From assembly GCA_029562645.1 (NCBI GenBank), contig JAKQUI010000084.1:184893-248892 (forward strand): a stretch of DNA of 64,000 bases, in the 5' to 3' direction. Below the pieces are notes generated by a model. That model did not search any database, was not told the DNA's origin, and saw only the letters and a list, made by a program, of their open reading frames with translations. A program made the position numbers and the translations under genes. Of this stretch, positions 1 through 8,255 are shown in pieces; the first letter of the stretch is position 1; every line of letters begins with the position of its first letter. The stretch comes from Spirochaetota bacterium (GTDB taxonomy: Bacteria; Spirochaetota; UBA4802; JAKQUI01).

Positions 1-1373
1 GGCTGCATCGGCGCGATGTAGTCCAGCACCTCGCCCTTGAGCGCGAACCCCTCGGCGCGCGAGCGCTTCAGGTGGTCGCGCATCGCCGTCGCGAACGGGC
101 GGAAGGCGTCGTCGGTCTTGTTCAGATAGACGGCCAGGCTCGCGCGGAAATCGTCGCTGGGAAGATTGCGGATCTTGTTCGCGCGATAACGAAGCGCCTT
201 GGCGAGGTCCTCGACGCGCGCGACCATGAGCCGCGCCGGGTCGGGCGTTGCGCGGGGAATCGATGCCGCGATTCGCTCCAAGGCCGCGCGGTACCCGTCG
301 AAGCGATTGTGCCCGGCGGCGAGCACCGCCGGCAGTTCTTTCTCGAACGAGTCGGCGGGAAGCGCCGCGATCTTCTCGACGATGGCGGCATTGAGAAACT
401 CGACGGTGCGGGTGTGGAAATCGATGTCGCGCGCGGCGTCGCTGGCGATGTATCGGCGCGTGAAGCCGTCGGCCCCGGGCGAGAACGCCGTCACGTACGC
501 GAGGTCGTGGGGATGCCGATCGTCGCGCAGCACCAGTTCCGCCGATTTCCGGTGGATCTCGTCGAAGGCCTCCTCCTTGTCCGTGAAGGTGACATAGCTG
601 AGGCCCTGCAGCACCAGAAGCAGGGTCGCCAGGCTTATCCCCACGATCTTGGCCATGAACGTGGTCCGGTCGTTGGTGTAGTTGATGTAGAGAATCGCCA
701 TCATAAAAAAGCCGAGAATATTGAACAGGTCCCAGGTGATCTGGAAGGTCCCCCGGTCCAGGACGCCGTCGCGGCTGAGCATATTGGTGACGCTGGGCAC
801 CACGGTCGCGAGCAAATACGTAATCCCGATGGCCAGGACGATCCAGCGGTCGCGGCCCGAGATCGTGAACACCTTCCACAGGATCACGCCGAAGAAGATC
901 AGTATGTACAGGATAATACAGATCGCGACAACCCGGCTGATCCCTTCGGCGTCGAAATCGTAGTAATTGCCGGCGAAATGATACACGATACCGGCGCCAT
1001 AGGTCTTCGCGAAGAAAACCGCGACGACCAGCAGGGCCACCGCGTACTGCGCGACGAGAAACCATTTTCCGAACGTTACGCGCTTCTCCTCGCAGAGATA
1101 GAAGGCGAACATGGTGAAGTGCGTCTCGGCGATGAGGATCACCCCCACCGTCACCCAGCGATGGAACGCGGCGAGCGGATGATAGAAGCTCCCGGCGACC
1201 GTATAGGCGAGATTGAAGACCGTCATCGCGACCAGCCCCATCCCGATGTGAAAGGTCGAGCGGGACTTCTTCTCGATGTGCAGGAACAGGAAGGCGAGAA
1301 ACAGATGGAAGCAGGCGGGTATGAGCGCGCCAACGGTAAAGTAATTCGCGTAAAAACTCTTCAGAAACTCCAT
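1..1373 (-). CDS. Membrane sensor with N-terminal 7-8 TM region, C-terminus beyond window edge
   Basis: Reading leftward from an ATG at 1373 the frame stays open to the window edge, giving about 457 residues without a stop, so the gene is truncated by the window. The first ~275 residues hold seven to eight hydrophobic helices (for example 'GALIPACFHLFLAFLFLHIE' near residue 15 and 'VVAICIILYILIFFGVILWK'). A hydrophilic, probably extracytoplasmic region of about 180 residues follows. This layout resembles the 7TM-plus-sensor N-termini of spirochaetal cyclases, kinases and phosphatases, whose output domain would lie further left, outside the window. The output function therefore cannot be assigned. 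A weak GGTGG lies 5' of the ATG. A long plus-strand ORF over the same bases is Arg/Glu/Asp-rich and looks like a shadow. Confidence 0.75.
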   Translation of the reverse strand, partial: MEFLKSFYANYFTVGALIPACFHLFLAFLFLHIEKKSRSTFHIGMGLVAMTVFNLAYTVAGSFYHPLAAFHRWVTVGVILIAETHFTMFAFYLCEEKRVTFGKWFLVAQYAVALLVVAVFFAKTYGAGIVYHFAGNYYDFDAEGISRVVAICIILYILIFFGVILWKVFTISGRDRWIVLAIGITYLLATVVPSVTNMLSRDGVLDRGTFQITWDLFNILGFFMMAILYINYTNDRTTFMAKIVGISLATLLLVLQGLSYVTFTDKEEAFDEIHRKSAELVLRDDRHPHDLAYVTAFSPGADGFTRRYIASDAARDIDFHTRTVEFLNAAIVEKIAALPADSFEKELPAVLAAGHNRFDGYRAALERIAASIPRATPDPARLMVARVEDLAKALRYRANKIRNLPSDDFRASLAVYLNKTDDAFRPFATAMRDHLKRSRAEGFALKGEVLDYIAPMQ

Positions 1374-1537
1374 GCCAATGCCACCCGAACGGAAATCTCT
1401 CTTTATAATACGACAGGACGGCTTGAACGATAGTCGCCACCGGCGTCATTTCAAGCATATTTTACCGGGCGGGGAAAATATTTACGCCGGAACACGCGGA
1501 AATGAAATGTACAGTATCGTACCGAAGGGATTCGCGC

Positions 1538-2491
1538 CTAGATGCCGCCGCCGCCGGAAAACCCGTTCTCGTCGGGTGCGCCCTGCATGATTCGCCCGCC
1601 CGGCGGGACGTCGCGCGTGAGCCACACGTTGCCGCCGATCACCGCGCCGCGCCCGATCGTCACGCGACCGAGCACCGTCGCGCCGGAGTAGATGATCACG
1701 TCGTCCTCCACGATGGGGTGGCGCGGGATCCCCTTGATGGGATTTCCCTTGTCGTCCATCGGGAAGCTCTTCGCGCCCAGCGTCACGCCCTGATAGAGAC
1801 GGACATTGCGCCCGATCACCGAGGTCTCGCCGATCACCACGCCGGTGCCGTGGTCGATGAAGAAGCGCTCGCCGATCTCGGCCCCCGGGTGCAGGTCGAT
1901 GCCCGTGCGCGAGTGCGCCATCTCGGTGATGATGCGCGGGATGAGCGGCACGTCGAGCCGATAGAGCTCGTGCGCGATGCGGAAGTTCGTGAGGGCCACG
2001 ATGCTCGGATAGCTGAAGATGGCCTCGCCGGAGCTCTTGGCGGCCGGGTCCCCCTCGAAGGCGGCGGCCACGTCGGTGGAGAGCAGATGGCGCACCTCGG
2101 GCAGCCGCTCGATGAAGCGCACGGCGATGTCGCGCGCCCGCCGCTCGCAATCGGCGCAGTCGAGCGTTTCGGTCTCGGCGCACGAGAAGCAGTAGCCGCG
2201 CTTGAGCTGCTCGGCCAGGAGCTGGTAGACCGTGTCCACCGACGCGCCGATGTAGTAGCCCATCGTCTCGGGCTTCACCTCGGAGTTGCCGAAATATCCG
2301 GGAAAGAGAATGGCGCGCAAGAGCTCGACGATCTCCGAGAGCCGCTCGATGGCCGGCATGGGAACGTCGTGGTTCGCGCGATGGTACACCGAGCGGTACG
2401 ACCGCTCGTCGCACAGGTCCGACACCACCTGTCCGATCCGCGCCTGCGCGGCCTGCTCCCCGTTGTATGTTCGCAACTGTTTCATGGCCAC
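1538..2491 (-). CDS. epsC: Serine O-acetyltransferase (EpsC/CysE-type)
   Basis: This 317-aa protein makes O-acetylserine from serine and acetyl-CoA, the first step of cysteine synthesis, in the cytoplasm. The N-terminal ~180 residues are helical, as in the EpsC subfamily, and carry an unusual cluster of cysteines ('CFSCAETETLDCADCERR'). The C-terminal left-handed beta-helix has hexapeptide repeats with the family signature 'DLHPGAEIGERFFIDHGTGV', then 'VIGETSVIG' and 'GGNVWLTRDVPPG'. The ATG at 2491 is followed two codons later by another ATG. It ends 8 bp downstream of the polyprenyl synthase gene start-to-stop run, so the two probably share a transcript. Confidence 0.93.
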   Translation of the reverse strand: MAMKQLRTYNGEQAAQARIGQVVSDLCDERSYRSVYHRANHDVPMPAIERLSEIVELLRAILFPGYFGNSEVKPETMGYYIGASVDTVYQLLAEQLKRGYCFSCAETETLDCADCERRARDIAVRFIERLPEVRHLLSTDVAAAFEGDPAAKSSGEAIFSYPSIVALTNFRIAHELYRLDVPLIPRIITEMAHSRTGIDLHPGAEIGERFFIDHGTGVVIGETSVIGRNVRLYQGVTLGAKSFPMDDKGNPIKGIPRHPIVEDDVIIYSGATVLGRVTIGRGAVIGGNVWLTRDVPPGGRIMQGAPDENGFSGGGGI

Positions 2492-2499
2492 TCCCCCGG

Positions 2500-3609
2500 T
2501 TATACGCGCGCAACCTCGTCGACCAGCGAATCGAAGACCTTCCGCTCCGCCTCGCGCAGCCTGCAGCCGGGCAACGCCTCGCGCGCCTGCCGGATCAGCA
2601 CGCCCAGGCGGTCCGTCGCGATCTCGCGCACGCCGGTGCGATCGAAGACGTCGCGGATGGCGGCGATGTCCTTGGCCGTTTTGCGCGGCGCGCTGAAGCG
2701 GGAGATGAACCGCTTTCGCTCGGCGTCAGAGAGCGAGGAAACCGCGAGCTCCACGAACAGCGTGAGCTTGCCCTCGGCGATATCGGAATCGGACGGCTTG
2801 CCGGTGTCCTTTTTTTTTCCGTACACGCCCAGGATGTCGTCCCGAAGCTGGAAGGCCATGCCCAGCGGTAGCGCAAATTGCATGATGGGGACCCGCTCCA
2901 CGAGTCCCGCAACGCCGCGTACGCGACCGGAGAGGACATGGCCCATGCACATGGGATTGAGCACGGTGTAGTACGCTGTTTTAAGCAGCCCGATGCTCGT
3001 CGACACGCCGTTGCCGGGCGCGATGTCGGCCGGAAGGGAATGCATGATGTCGAGTATCTGCCCCCACGCCGTCAGCTCGTAGGTGTTCGCGAAGAGCTTC
3101 ATGAACTCGGTGCGGACGTCTCCGTCGATGCGCGCGGAGGAGATGATCTCGATCGCGTTCGCGAACAAGACGTCGCCGAGGATGAGGGCGACGTCGTTCC
3201 CGACGTGCTCGTTGTTCACCGCGCCCCGATAGCGCTCGCCCATCAGCACATGGAGCGCCTTTCCGCCGCGCCGCACGTCCGAACGGTCGATCACGTCGTC
3301 CTGCACCAGCAGGAACGAGTGCATGAGCTCGAGCGACGCGGCGATGGGCGTGATCTCGCCGATGCGCTTCGGATCGCCCCCGTACCCGAGATAGGCGGCG
3401 ATGAGGACGAGCGGACGCAGCCGCTTCCCGGGGCGCAGGCAATACGCGGAGAGGTCGCGGTAGCAATCGGCGATAAACGGGAACTGCGCGGAGCGGATCT
3501 TCCCCTTGAAGAATGATGCGATGAACCGGTCGATCGCCGGCGAATGGCGCGCGTTAAAGCCGCGGAAGGCGCTCTGTGCGGCGCCCGTCGTTTTTTTCGA
3601 TGCTGCCAT
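2500..3609 (-). CDS. Polyprenyl diphosphate synthase
   Basis: This 369-aa trans-isoprenyl diphosphate synthase condenses isopentenyl diphosphate onto an allylic diphosphate for quinone or lipid side chains. The first aspartate-rich motif 'DDVID' is at about residues 104-108, followed by 'RRGGKALH'. The second is 'FQLRDDILGVYG' in the C-terminal half. 'GKRLRPLVLIAAYL' at ~60 is the usual IPP-binding GKxxRP motif. Chain length cannot be read from the sequence. I chose the ATG at 3609 (MAASKK) because the frame upstream is Arg/His-rich non-coding sequence that runs back through the divergent promoter. The -10 box is so close that the mRNA would be nearly leaderless. A pair with epsC, 8 bp apart. 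Confidence 0.9.
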   Translation of the reverse strand: MAASKKTTGAAQSAFRGFNARHSPAIDRFIASFFKGKIRSAQFPFIADCYRDLSAYCLRPGKRLRPLVLIAAYLGYGGDPKRIGEITPIAASLELMHSFLLVQDDVIDRSDVRRGGKALHVLMGERYRGAVNNEHVGNDVALILGDVLFANAIEIISSARIDGDVRTEFMKLFANTYELTAWGQILDIMHSLPADIAPGNGVSTSIGLLKTAYYTVLNPMCMGHVLSGRVRGVAGLVERVPIMQFALPLGMAFQLRDDILGVYGKKKDTGKPSDSDIAEGKLTLFVELAVSSLSDAERKRFISRFSAPRKTAKDIAAIRDVFDRTGVREIATDRLGVLIRQAREALPGCRLREAERKVFDSLVDEVARV

Positions 3610-3619
3610 AGGTGAACGG

Positions 3620-3648
3620 AATACAGTGCCGCCACTATTTTTTGTCAA
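3620..3648 (-). promoter_or_regulatory. Sigma70-type promoter for the polyprenyl synthase gene
   Basis: Read on the minus strand: TTGACA (3643-3648), 17-bp spacer, TGTATT (3620-3625). The start codon lies only about 11 bases past the -10 box, so the transcript would have almost no leader. Confidence 0.55.
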
Positions 3649-3662
3649 TGGGAAAAATATCC

Positions 3663-3692
3663 TTGCCGCCGCCGCCAATCGGACGATATAGT
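3663..3692 (+). promoter_or_regulatory. Putative promoter of the lipoprotein-PDE-hisF run
   Basis: TTGCCG (3663-3668), 18-bp spacer, TATAGT (3687-3692), about 32 bp before the lipoprotein ATG. It sits back to back with the divergent promoter at 3620-3648. Confidence 0.4.
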
Positions 3693-3723
3693 GCGCACGA
3701 AATTCAGCGACCGCGACGAGACC

Positions 3724-4077
3724 ATGAACACACGCACACGACACGCACTGGCGCTCATCCTTCTTGCGGGCGTGATCGCCGCGCCGGCAGGCTGTTCGAA
3801 GATCGACGAGCGTCTCATCGGCAAATGGGAGGCGGAGATCAAGGCCCCCGCCGGGATCCGGACGGTCATGATGCTGGAGTTTAAGAAGAACGGGAGCATG
3901 CGCGTCCGGCTGGGCAAGGGCGGGCCCGTGCTCGGCATGCGCTACAGCGCCCACGACGGGACCATCACCGTCACGGAGCGGGGGGCCAGTCAGAGCATCC
4001 CGTACTCCTTTACCGACGACCGGCTTGTCCTGAGCTACCCGCTACTGGGCGAGCTGAACTTCAAACGGGCTCACTAA
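3724..4077 (+). CDS. Small predicted lipoprotein
   Basis: This is a 117-aa protein from the ATG at 3724 (MNTRTRHAL). A basic n-region and hydrophobic core end in the lipobox-like 'AAPAGC', so the mature protein would begin at Cys and be lipid-anchored. The rest (~90 residues) alternates hydrophobic and polar residues ('LIGKWEAEI', 'MLEFKKNGSMRVRLGKG', 'VTERGASQSIPYSFTDDRL') and looks like a small lipocalin-like beta-sandwich of the kind found in many uncharacterised 'LIGKWE' lipoproteins. That fold is inference. The stop overlaps the next ATG (TAATG at 4075-4079), so translation is coupled to the phosphodiesterase gene. An in-frame start at 3691 is possible but would spoil the signal peptide. 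Confidence 0.7.
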   Translation: MNTRTRHALALILLAGVIAAPAGCSKIDERLIGKWEAEIKAPAGIRTVMMLEFKKNGSMRVRLGKGGPVLGMRYSAHDGTITVTERGASQSIPYSFTDDRLVLSYPLLGELNFKRAH

Positions 4078-5696
4078 TGCGGATCGTCTTCGCCGGCATC
4101 GCGCTCGTCTTCGCCGCCCTCGCGGCATATGTCTACGACTGCAATGGGCCGCGCTCCTTCCGGTTCACCGACCCGCTCGACTACCGTGACGTCAGTGCGC
4201 ACAACGCGCGATACAATGCGAGCAAACAGCATCGCTGGCCGCTGCGGTACGACGCGGTGATCATCGCGGTGCTCGACGGGGTGCGGCGCGACTACCTATA
4301 CAATGCCGAGATCGCGCCGAACATCACCGCGCGCTGGCGGGTGGGCGGCATGCGCTTCGAGAACGCGCAGTGCATGCTTCCCTCGGTGAGCGCGCCCAAC
4401 TACTACGCGATCATGACCGGCGCGCCGCCGTTTTTAAACGGCATCACCAACAACGCCCGTCGCTTCCAGCGGCATGCGCGCATTCCCACGGTCTTCCATC
4501 ACCTGAAGCAACACGGGCGCGCGGGCGAGGTGATCGGTTTCGTCTGGTACGGCGATCTCGCCGCAGGGCAGGCGCAGTACATCCAGGTGGAGCGCGGGCG
4601 CGAGGACACCCCGGGCGTCACCGCGGCGCTCCTGAGCGCGGTCCAGTCGAATTCGCTCTCGCCCCTCACCCTGGTCCACTATACCGCGCCCGACACCCGC
4701 GCGCACCAGACACGCTCGAACGCGAGCCCCGAGTACCTTCACGCCGTCACGTCCATCGACAGCGACCTGGGTCGCGTCTTCCGGGAGCTCGACGCGCGCG
4801 CGCGAAACGCCTGCGTGATCGTCATGGCCGACCACGGTATGGACTCAGACGGCCATCATGGCGGCTCCGACGCCCTCTCGCTCGACATCCCGCTCTATAT
4901 CCTGGCGCGCGACATCCCCCACGGCGTGGTGCGGCGGCAGGTTCACAATATTTCGATCGCGCCCACCGTCGCGGCCATGCTGGGCGCCCCCCTGCCCGAT
5001 TGCGCCGCCGGCACGATCATCCACGAGGTCGTCGGCGCGGACCGACGGGTATCGTATCTCACCGAGTCCATCGAGAAGAAGGGGCACCTTATCGGCATGT
5101 TGCGCGGAAGCGCCGCCACCGCCGGGTTCGCCGTCGGCGGCGACATCGTCACGAGCCTGGAGAGCCGCGACCTCGACCAGACCAGGGACATCCTCGGATT
5201 CGTCGAGGAGCGCAACGCGGAGTCGCTCTTCTACCAGCGTGTCGGCGCCATCGCCTGCGCGATCGCCCTCATCGCATGGGTCGTGTTCAAGAGCGGGCAC
5301 GGCGTCCCGACGCTTGTCGCGCTCAACGCGCTCTACTGCGCCGGCATCGCCGTCGGGAAATACATGGTGACATCAAATGCCCGCTTCACCGAGGCGGTCG
5401 CGGCCTACTTTGTCGCCCTGGTCCTGGGCGCGCTCTTGTTTCGGGCGATCTTCATGGACCGTGCGCTCGCGGATCAGCTTGCGCTGCGCGCTCCGGGCGC
5501 CCACATCGTCGCGCTCCTTCTGTGCTCGTCCATCGTCGCGGCCATCGCCGTCATCCCGCTTCATCCGCTCGTGCCCGACCAGCACCTGTACGCCTTCAGG
5601 TTTTCCATGGCGTTGTTCGCGCACCCCGTCCTCTTCGCCGGCCTCATGTTTCTGCTGGCCGCGCAACGCAGGCGCGAGGCGCCCGATGCTGGCTAA
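4077..5696 (+). CDS. Membrane-anchored alkaline-phosphatase-superfamily (PDE/sulfatase-like) enzyme
   Basis: This 539-aa protein has an N-terminal signal anchor (residues 1-18), then a metal-dependent phosphodiesterase-like domain. Visible motifs are 'VLDGVRRDY' (first metal Asp), '[15 protein letters not shown]' (nucleophile Ser/Thr region), '[12 protein letters not shown]' and '[15 protein letters not shown]' (second metal set). From ~residue 385 the C-terminus has several hydrophobic helices. It is likely inner-membrane with the catalytic domain outside. The substrate (phospho- or sulfo-ester of a lipid or glycan headgroup) cannot be told. It is coupled to the lipoprotein upstream by TAATG and overlaps hisF by 11 bp downstream. 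Confidence 0.8.
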   Translation: MRIVFAGIALVFAALAAYVYDCNGPRSFRFTDPLDYRDVSAHNARYNASKQHRWPLRYDAVIIAVLDGVRRDYLYNAEIAPNITARWRVGGMRFENAQCMLPSVSAPNYYAIMTGAPPFLNGITNNARRFQRHARIPTVFHHLKQHGRAGEVIGFVWYGDLAAGQAQYIQVERGREDTPGVTAALLSAVQSNSLSPLTLVHYTAPDTRAHQTRSNASPEYLHAVTSIDSDLGRVFRELDARARNACVIVMADHGMDSDGHHGGSDALSLDIPLYILARDIPHGVVRRQVHNISIAPTVAAMLGAPLPDCAAGTIIHEVVGADRRVSYLTESIEKKGHLIGMLRGSAATAGFAVGGDIVTSLESRDLDQTRDILGFVEERNAESLFYQRVGAIACAIALIAWVVFKSGHGVPTLVALNALYCAGIAVGKYMVTSNARFTEAVAAYFVALVLGALLFRAIFMDRALADQLALRAPGAHIVALLLCSSIVAAIAVIPLHPLVPDQHLYAFRFSMALFAHPVLFAGLMFLLAAQRRREAPDAG

Positions 5697-6447
5697 GCGC
5701 GTCATCCCCTGTCTCGACGTCAAGGACGGCCGCGTGGTCAAGGGCGTGAACTTCGTGAACCTGATCGACGCCGGCGACCCGGTCGAGAACGGGAAGTTCT
5801 ACGACGCCGAGGGGGCCGACGAGCTCGTCTTCCTCGACATCACCGCGTCAAGCGACCGGCGCGACATCATCATCGAAATGGTCAAACGCGTGGCCGAAAC
5901 GGTCCACATACCCTTCGCGGTGGGCGGGGGCATCCGCACGGTCGACGATGTGCGCCGCATCCTGGAGAACGGCGCCGACAAGGTCTCCATCAACACCGCC
6001 GCCGTTCTTGATCCGTCCATTCTCGACGATTCGGCCGTGCGCTTCGGCTCGCAGTGCATCGTGGTGGCGATCGACGCGAAACGCAACGATGCGGGCGGCT
6101 GGACCGTATACCTGCACGGCGGGCGCACCCCCACCGAACATGACGCGATCCAATGGGCGCGCCAGGCCTGCGAGCGCGGGGCGGGCGAGATACTCCTGAC
6201 CAGCATGGACCGCGACGGGACCAGGATCGGATACGATCTCGAGCTCACGCGCGCCATCGCCGACGCGGTCCCGGTGCCGGTGATCGCCTCCGGCGGCGTG
6301 GGAACGATCGAGCACCTCTACGACGGACTCACGGCCGGAGGGGCCGACGCGGTCCTCGCGGCGTCGATCTTCCACTTCCGCGAGATATCCATCGCGTCGG
6401 TGAAAGAGTACCTCGCCGCGCGCGGCGTCCCGGTGCGGATGATCTGA
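5686..6447 (+). CDS. hisF: Imidazole glycerol phosphate synthase subunit HisF
   Basis: This 253-aa (beta/alpha)8 cyclase subunit works with HisH to turn PRFAR plus ammonia into IGP and AICAR in histidine biosynthesis. The start '[20 protein letters not shown]' carries the catalytic Asp11. 'VVAIDAKRN' holds the second catalytic Asp. '[14 protein letters not shown]' and '[14 protein letters not shown]' are the phosphate-binding loops. The length is normal for the family. The ATG at 5686 overlaps the end of the phosphodiesterase gene, so it is translationally coupled to an unrelated gene rather than to other his genes. No hisH or hisA is in the window. Confidence 0.97.
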   Translation: MLAKRVIPCLDVKDGRVVKGVNFVNLIDAGDPVENGKFYDAEGADELVFLDITASSDRRDIIIEMVKRVAETVHIPFAVGGGIRTVDDVRRILENGADKVSINTAAVLDPSILDDSAVRFGSQCIVVAIDAKRNDAGGWTVYLHGGRTPTEHDAIQWARQACERGAGEILLTSMDRDGTRIGYDLELTRAIADAVPVPVIASGGVGTIEHLYDGLTAGGADAVLAASIFHFREISIASVKEYLAARGVPVRMI

Positions 6448-6453
6448 TTTTGG

Positions 6454-7527
6454 TTATTTAACCAGAAAGATGAGGACTGAAACGATGATAATGAACGCGG
6501 CGATGATCGCGACGATGATCGGCATCGAAATCCCGCCCTTCTTCGTCTCGTCTTTGCTTTCCTGAACGGTGAAGGCGGGGTCCATCGCGACCTTGATGTT
6601 TTCCTCCTCCTCGACGATATGGGCGAGGATTCCCTTGGCGATGACCGCGTAGAACTCGTAGCCCTTGTCCCCCTTGCGGGCGACCTTCATGCGGGCGTTG
6701 ATGGGGCTGAACTGCTTGCCGTCGTAGGCGTTGAAGGCCTCCGCCACCTTGATGGCGTTGGGGCTCGACTCCAGGATCGACACCCGGACCCGGTCGCCCA
6801 CCTCGAGCCGCGAGATGTGCTTGCCCTTGATGGGCGAGAGGATGAGGCCGCACTTGAGGATGAGCTTCACGCCGTCCTTTCCCACCTCGGGCCGCATGAA
6901 GCCGTCGGCCGGGGGCGCAACGGCGGACTCGCTCTCCCGCGACGCGTTTTTCGCAATCGACTCGACATCAATTTTTTTACTGGTTATGGAGTCGAGCTCC
7001 ATGGCCAACGACGAGTCCGGCTGGCAGTTGACCTCCATGTCCACATTCTGCAGCCCCATGCTGTCCTTGATGAGGCGCTGGAAGATCCGGTTGAGGACGA
7101 TGTCGTCGTTGTTCCGGACCGCCTTGTTCACGTCCTTCATGATCGTGACGGTAAAGGCCTTGAGGACCGCATCGCGCATGGCGCGGCGCATCACCTCGTC
7201 GTGGTCCCCCTTCGCGACATGCTCCATCAGCTGGCGCTCGAACTCCCGCCAGTCCTGAGAAGGATCCACATTGCGCAGCATGTACGACGGGCTCATGATC
7301 TCGGAGGTGGAAACCGCGACGAAGTTGAACCAGTTATAGAAGATCACGAACAGGCCGTTTTGCGTGGTCGAGCTGAATCGCCCTTTGATGATATAGAGAT
7401 CCTGGTAGGCGCCATCGAGCATCTTGAGGGCCTTGTCCTCATCGCCGTTCGTATAGTGCAGCGCGATCTGGTACTTCCGGGCGAGCTCGGGAGATTTCGC
7501 GATGGTTTCGGCGATTTCGGGGTCCAT
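6454..7527 (-). CDS. Conserved hypothetical tail-anchored protein
   Basis: This 357-aa protein has no family I can name. The first ~150 residues look all-helical ('ELARKYQIALHYTNGDEDKA' onwards). The middle (~210-300) looks beta-rich ('LKCGLILSPIKGKHISRLEV' and 'GDRVRVSI', possibly an OB- or PilZ-like barrel, inference). The C-terminus is one strong TM helix ('MPIIVAIIAAFIIIVSVLIF') followed by 'LVK', so it should be tail-anchored with the bulk in the cytoplasm. A good ribosome site (GAGGAAGG) precedes the ATG at 7527. It lies 27 bp after the CheY-like gene, probably as the second gene of that operon, and converges on hisF with a 6-bp gap. Confidence 0.6.
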   Translation of the reverse strand: MDPEIAETIAKSPELARKYQIALHYTNGDEDKALKMLDGAYQDLYIIKGRFSSTTQNGLFVIFYNWFNFVAVSTSEIMSPSYMLRNVDPSQDWREFERQLMEHVAKGDHDEVMRRAMRDAVLKAFTVTIMKDVNKAVRNNDDIVLNRIFQRLIKDSMGLQNVDMEVNCQPDSSLAMELDSITSKKIDVESIAKNASRESESAVAPPADGFMRPEVGKDGVKLILKCGLILSPIKGKHISRLEVGDRVRVSILESSPNAIKVAEAFNAYDGKQFSPINARMKVARKGDKGYEFYAVIAKGILAHIVEEEENIKVAMDPAFTVQESKDETKKGGISMPIIVAIIAAFIIIVSVLIFLVK

Positions 7528-7554
7528 GTCCCTTCCTCTCGGATCTTTATTTTT

Positions 7555-8016
7555 TTACAGATCGACCGCTTCGCCCTTCGGGCGTGACAGCGCCAGCTTC
7601 ACGCGATCGAGCAGGCGTTGACGCTGGATGGGCTTGAGAATGAAATCCGCGGCGCCCATCTTGATGAGGTCCTGCACCACGCCCTTGGACGTCTCGTCGC
7701 TGATGAACACGATCTTCGCCTGAGGTTTTTTCCGCATCAGCTCGAAGAGCAACGCATAGCCGTCGAGCACCGGCATGTCGAGGTCGGTGGTGATGAGGTC
7801 GAGCTTGTCGGCCACCTTGTCGTACATCTCGACGGCCTCCTTGCCGTTCTGGGCCGTGGCGACGATCTTGTACTGCTCGGACTCGAGGATCTGCACGATC
7901 TGCTTCCGGTGGAATTCCTTGTCCTCCACGACCATCACGGTATAGGGCTTGCCGCTCGGCTTGAGGCCGTCGGGGTTCTTCGGGTTTACGTTGGGGAAGT
8001 CATGACTGCTTTTCAT
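7555..8016 (-). CDS. Single-domain CheY-like response regulator
   Basis: This 153-aa receiver protein has a ~30-residue N-terminal tail. 'VMVVEDKEFHRKQIVQILES' carries the acidic pair, 'LDLITTDLDMPVLDG' the phospho-acceptor Asp, 'IVFISDE' the Ser/Thr switch and 'ADFILKPIQ' the conserved Lys. No output domain is attached, so it must act by protein contact, perhaps with the tail-anchored protein encoded 27 bp downstream. I prefer the ATG at 8016. The frame extends to a TTG at 8082 and would add 22 residues with a CxxC ('YICYECRR'), which I cannot rule out, but TTGACA there also reads as a -35 box. Confidence 0.85.
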   Translation of the reverse strand: MKSSHDFPNVNPKNPDGLKPSGKPYTVMVVEDKEFHRKQIVQILESEQYKIVATAQNGKEAVEMYDKVADKLDLITTDLDMPVLDGYALLFELMRKKPQAKIVFISDETSKGVVQDLIKMGAADFILKPIQRQRLLDRVKLALSRPKGEAVDL

Positions 8017-8075
8017 TTCCTTGCACCACGCATTGGAGATTCTGCGGCACTCGTAACAAATGTAAAAAAGCGATT

Positions 8076-8106
8076 TTGTCAATCATTATGATGTCCCGGC
8101 TATAAA
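8076..8106 (+). promoter_or_regulatory. Putative promoter of the metalloprotease/barrel gene
   Basis: TTGTCA (8076-8081), 19-bp spacer, TATAAA (8101-8106). It would leave a leader of ~140 nt before the ATG at 8256. The overlapping minus-strand TTGACA (8077-8082) may serve the divergent response regulator, but its -10 is weak. Confidence 0.4.
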
Positions 8107-8255
8107 AAATGGGATACCGCATCGCCGAATGCCATGCAAGCAAAAAAATCCCGACAGATCAAGCAAATAACGGTTTGACGAGGCGGCGCGTCCCGCCGAC
8201 ACTTGCCCCCTGTCCGGCCCGCAGGCAACGGGACGGTCCGTCCATCGCACAACCG

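Noticed and set aside
72..1433. 453-aa plus-strand ORF
   Set aside because: Composition is Arg/Glu/His/Asp-rich without motifs, and the minus strand over the same bases encodes a clean multi-TM protein, so it is a shadow.
6448..6475. TGGTTATTTAACCA hairpin between hisF and the tail-anchored gene
   Set aside because: Short A/T stem without a T-run and partly inside the coding end of the minus gene.
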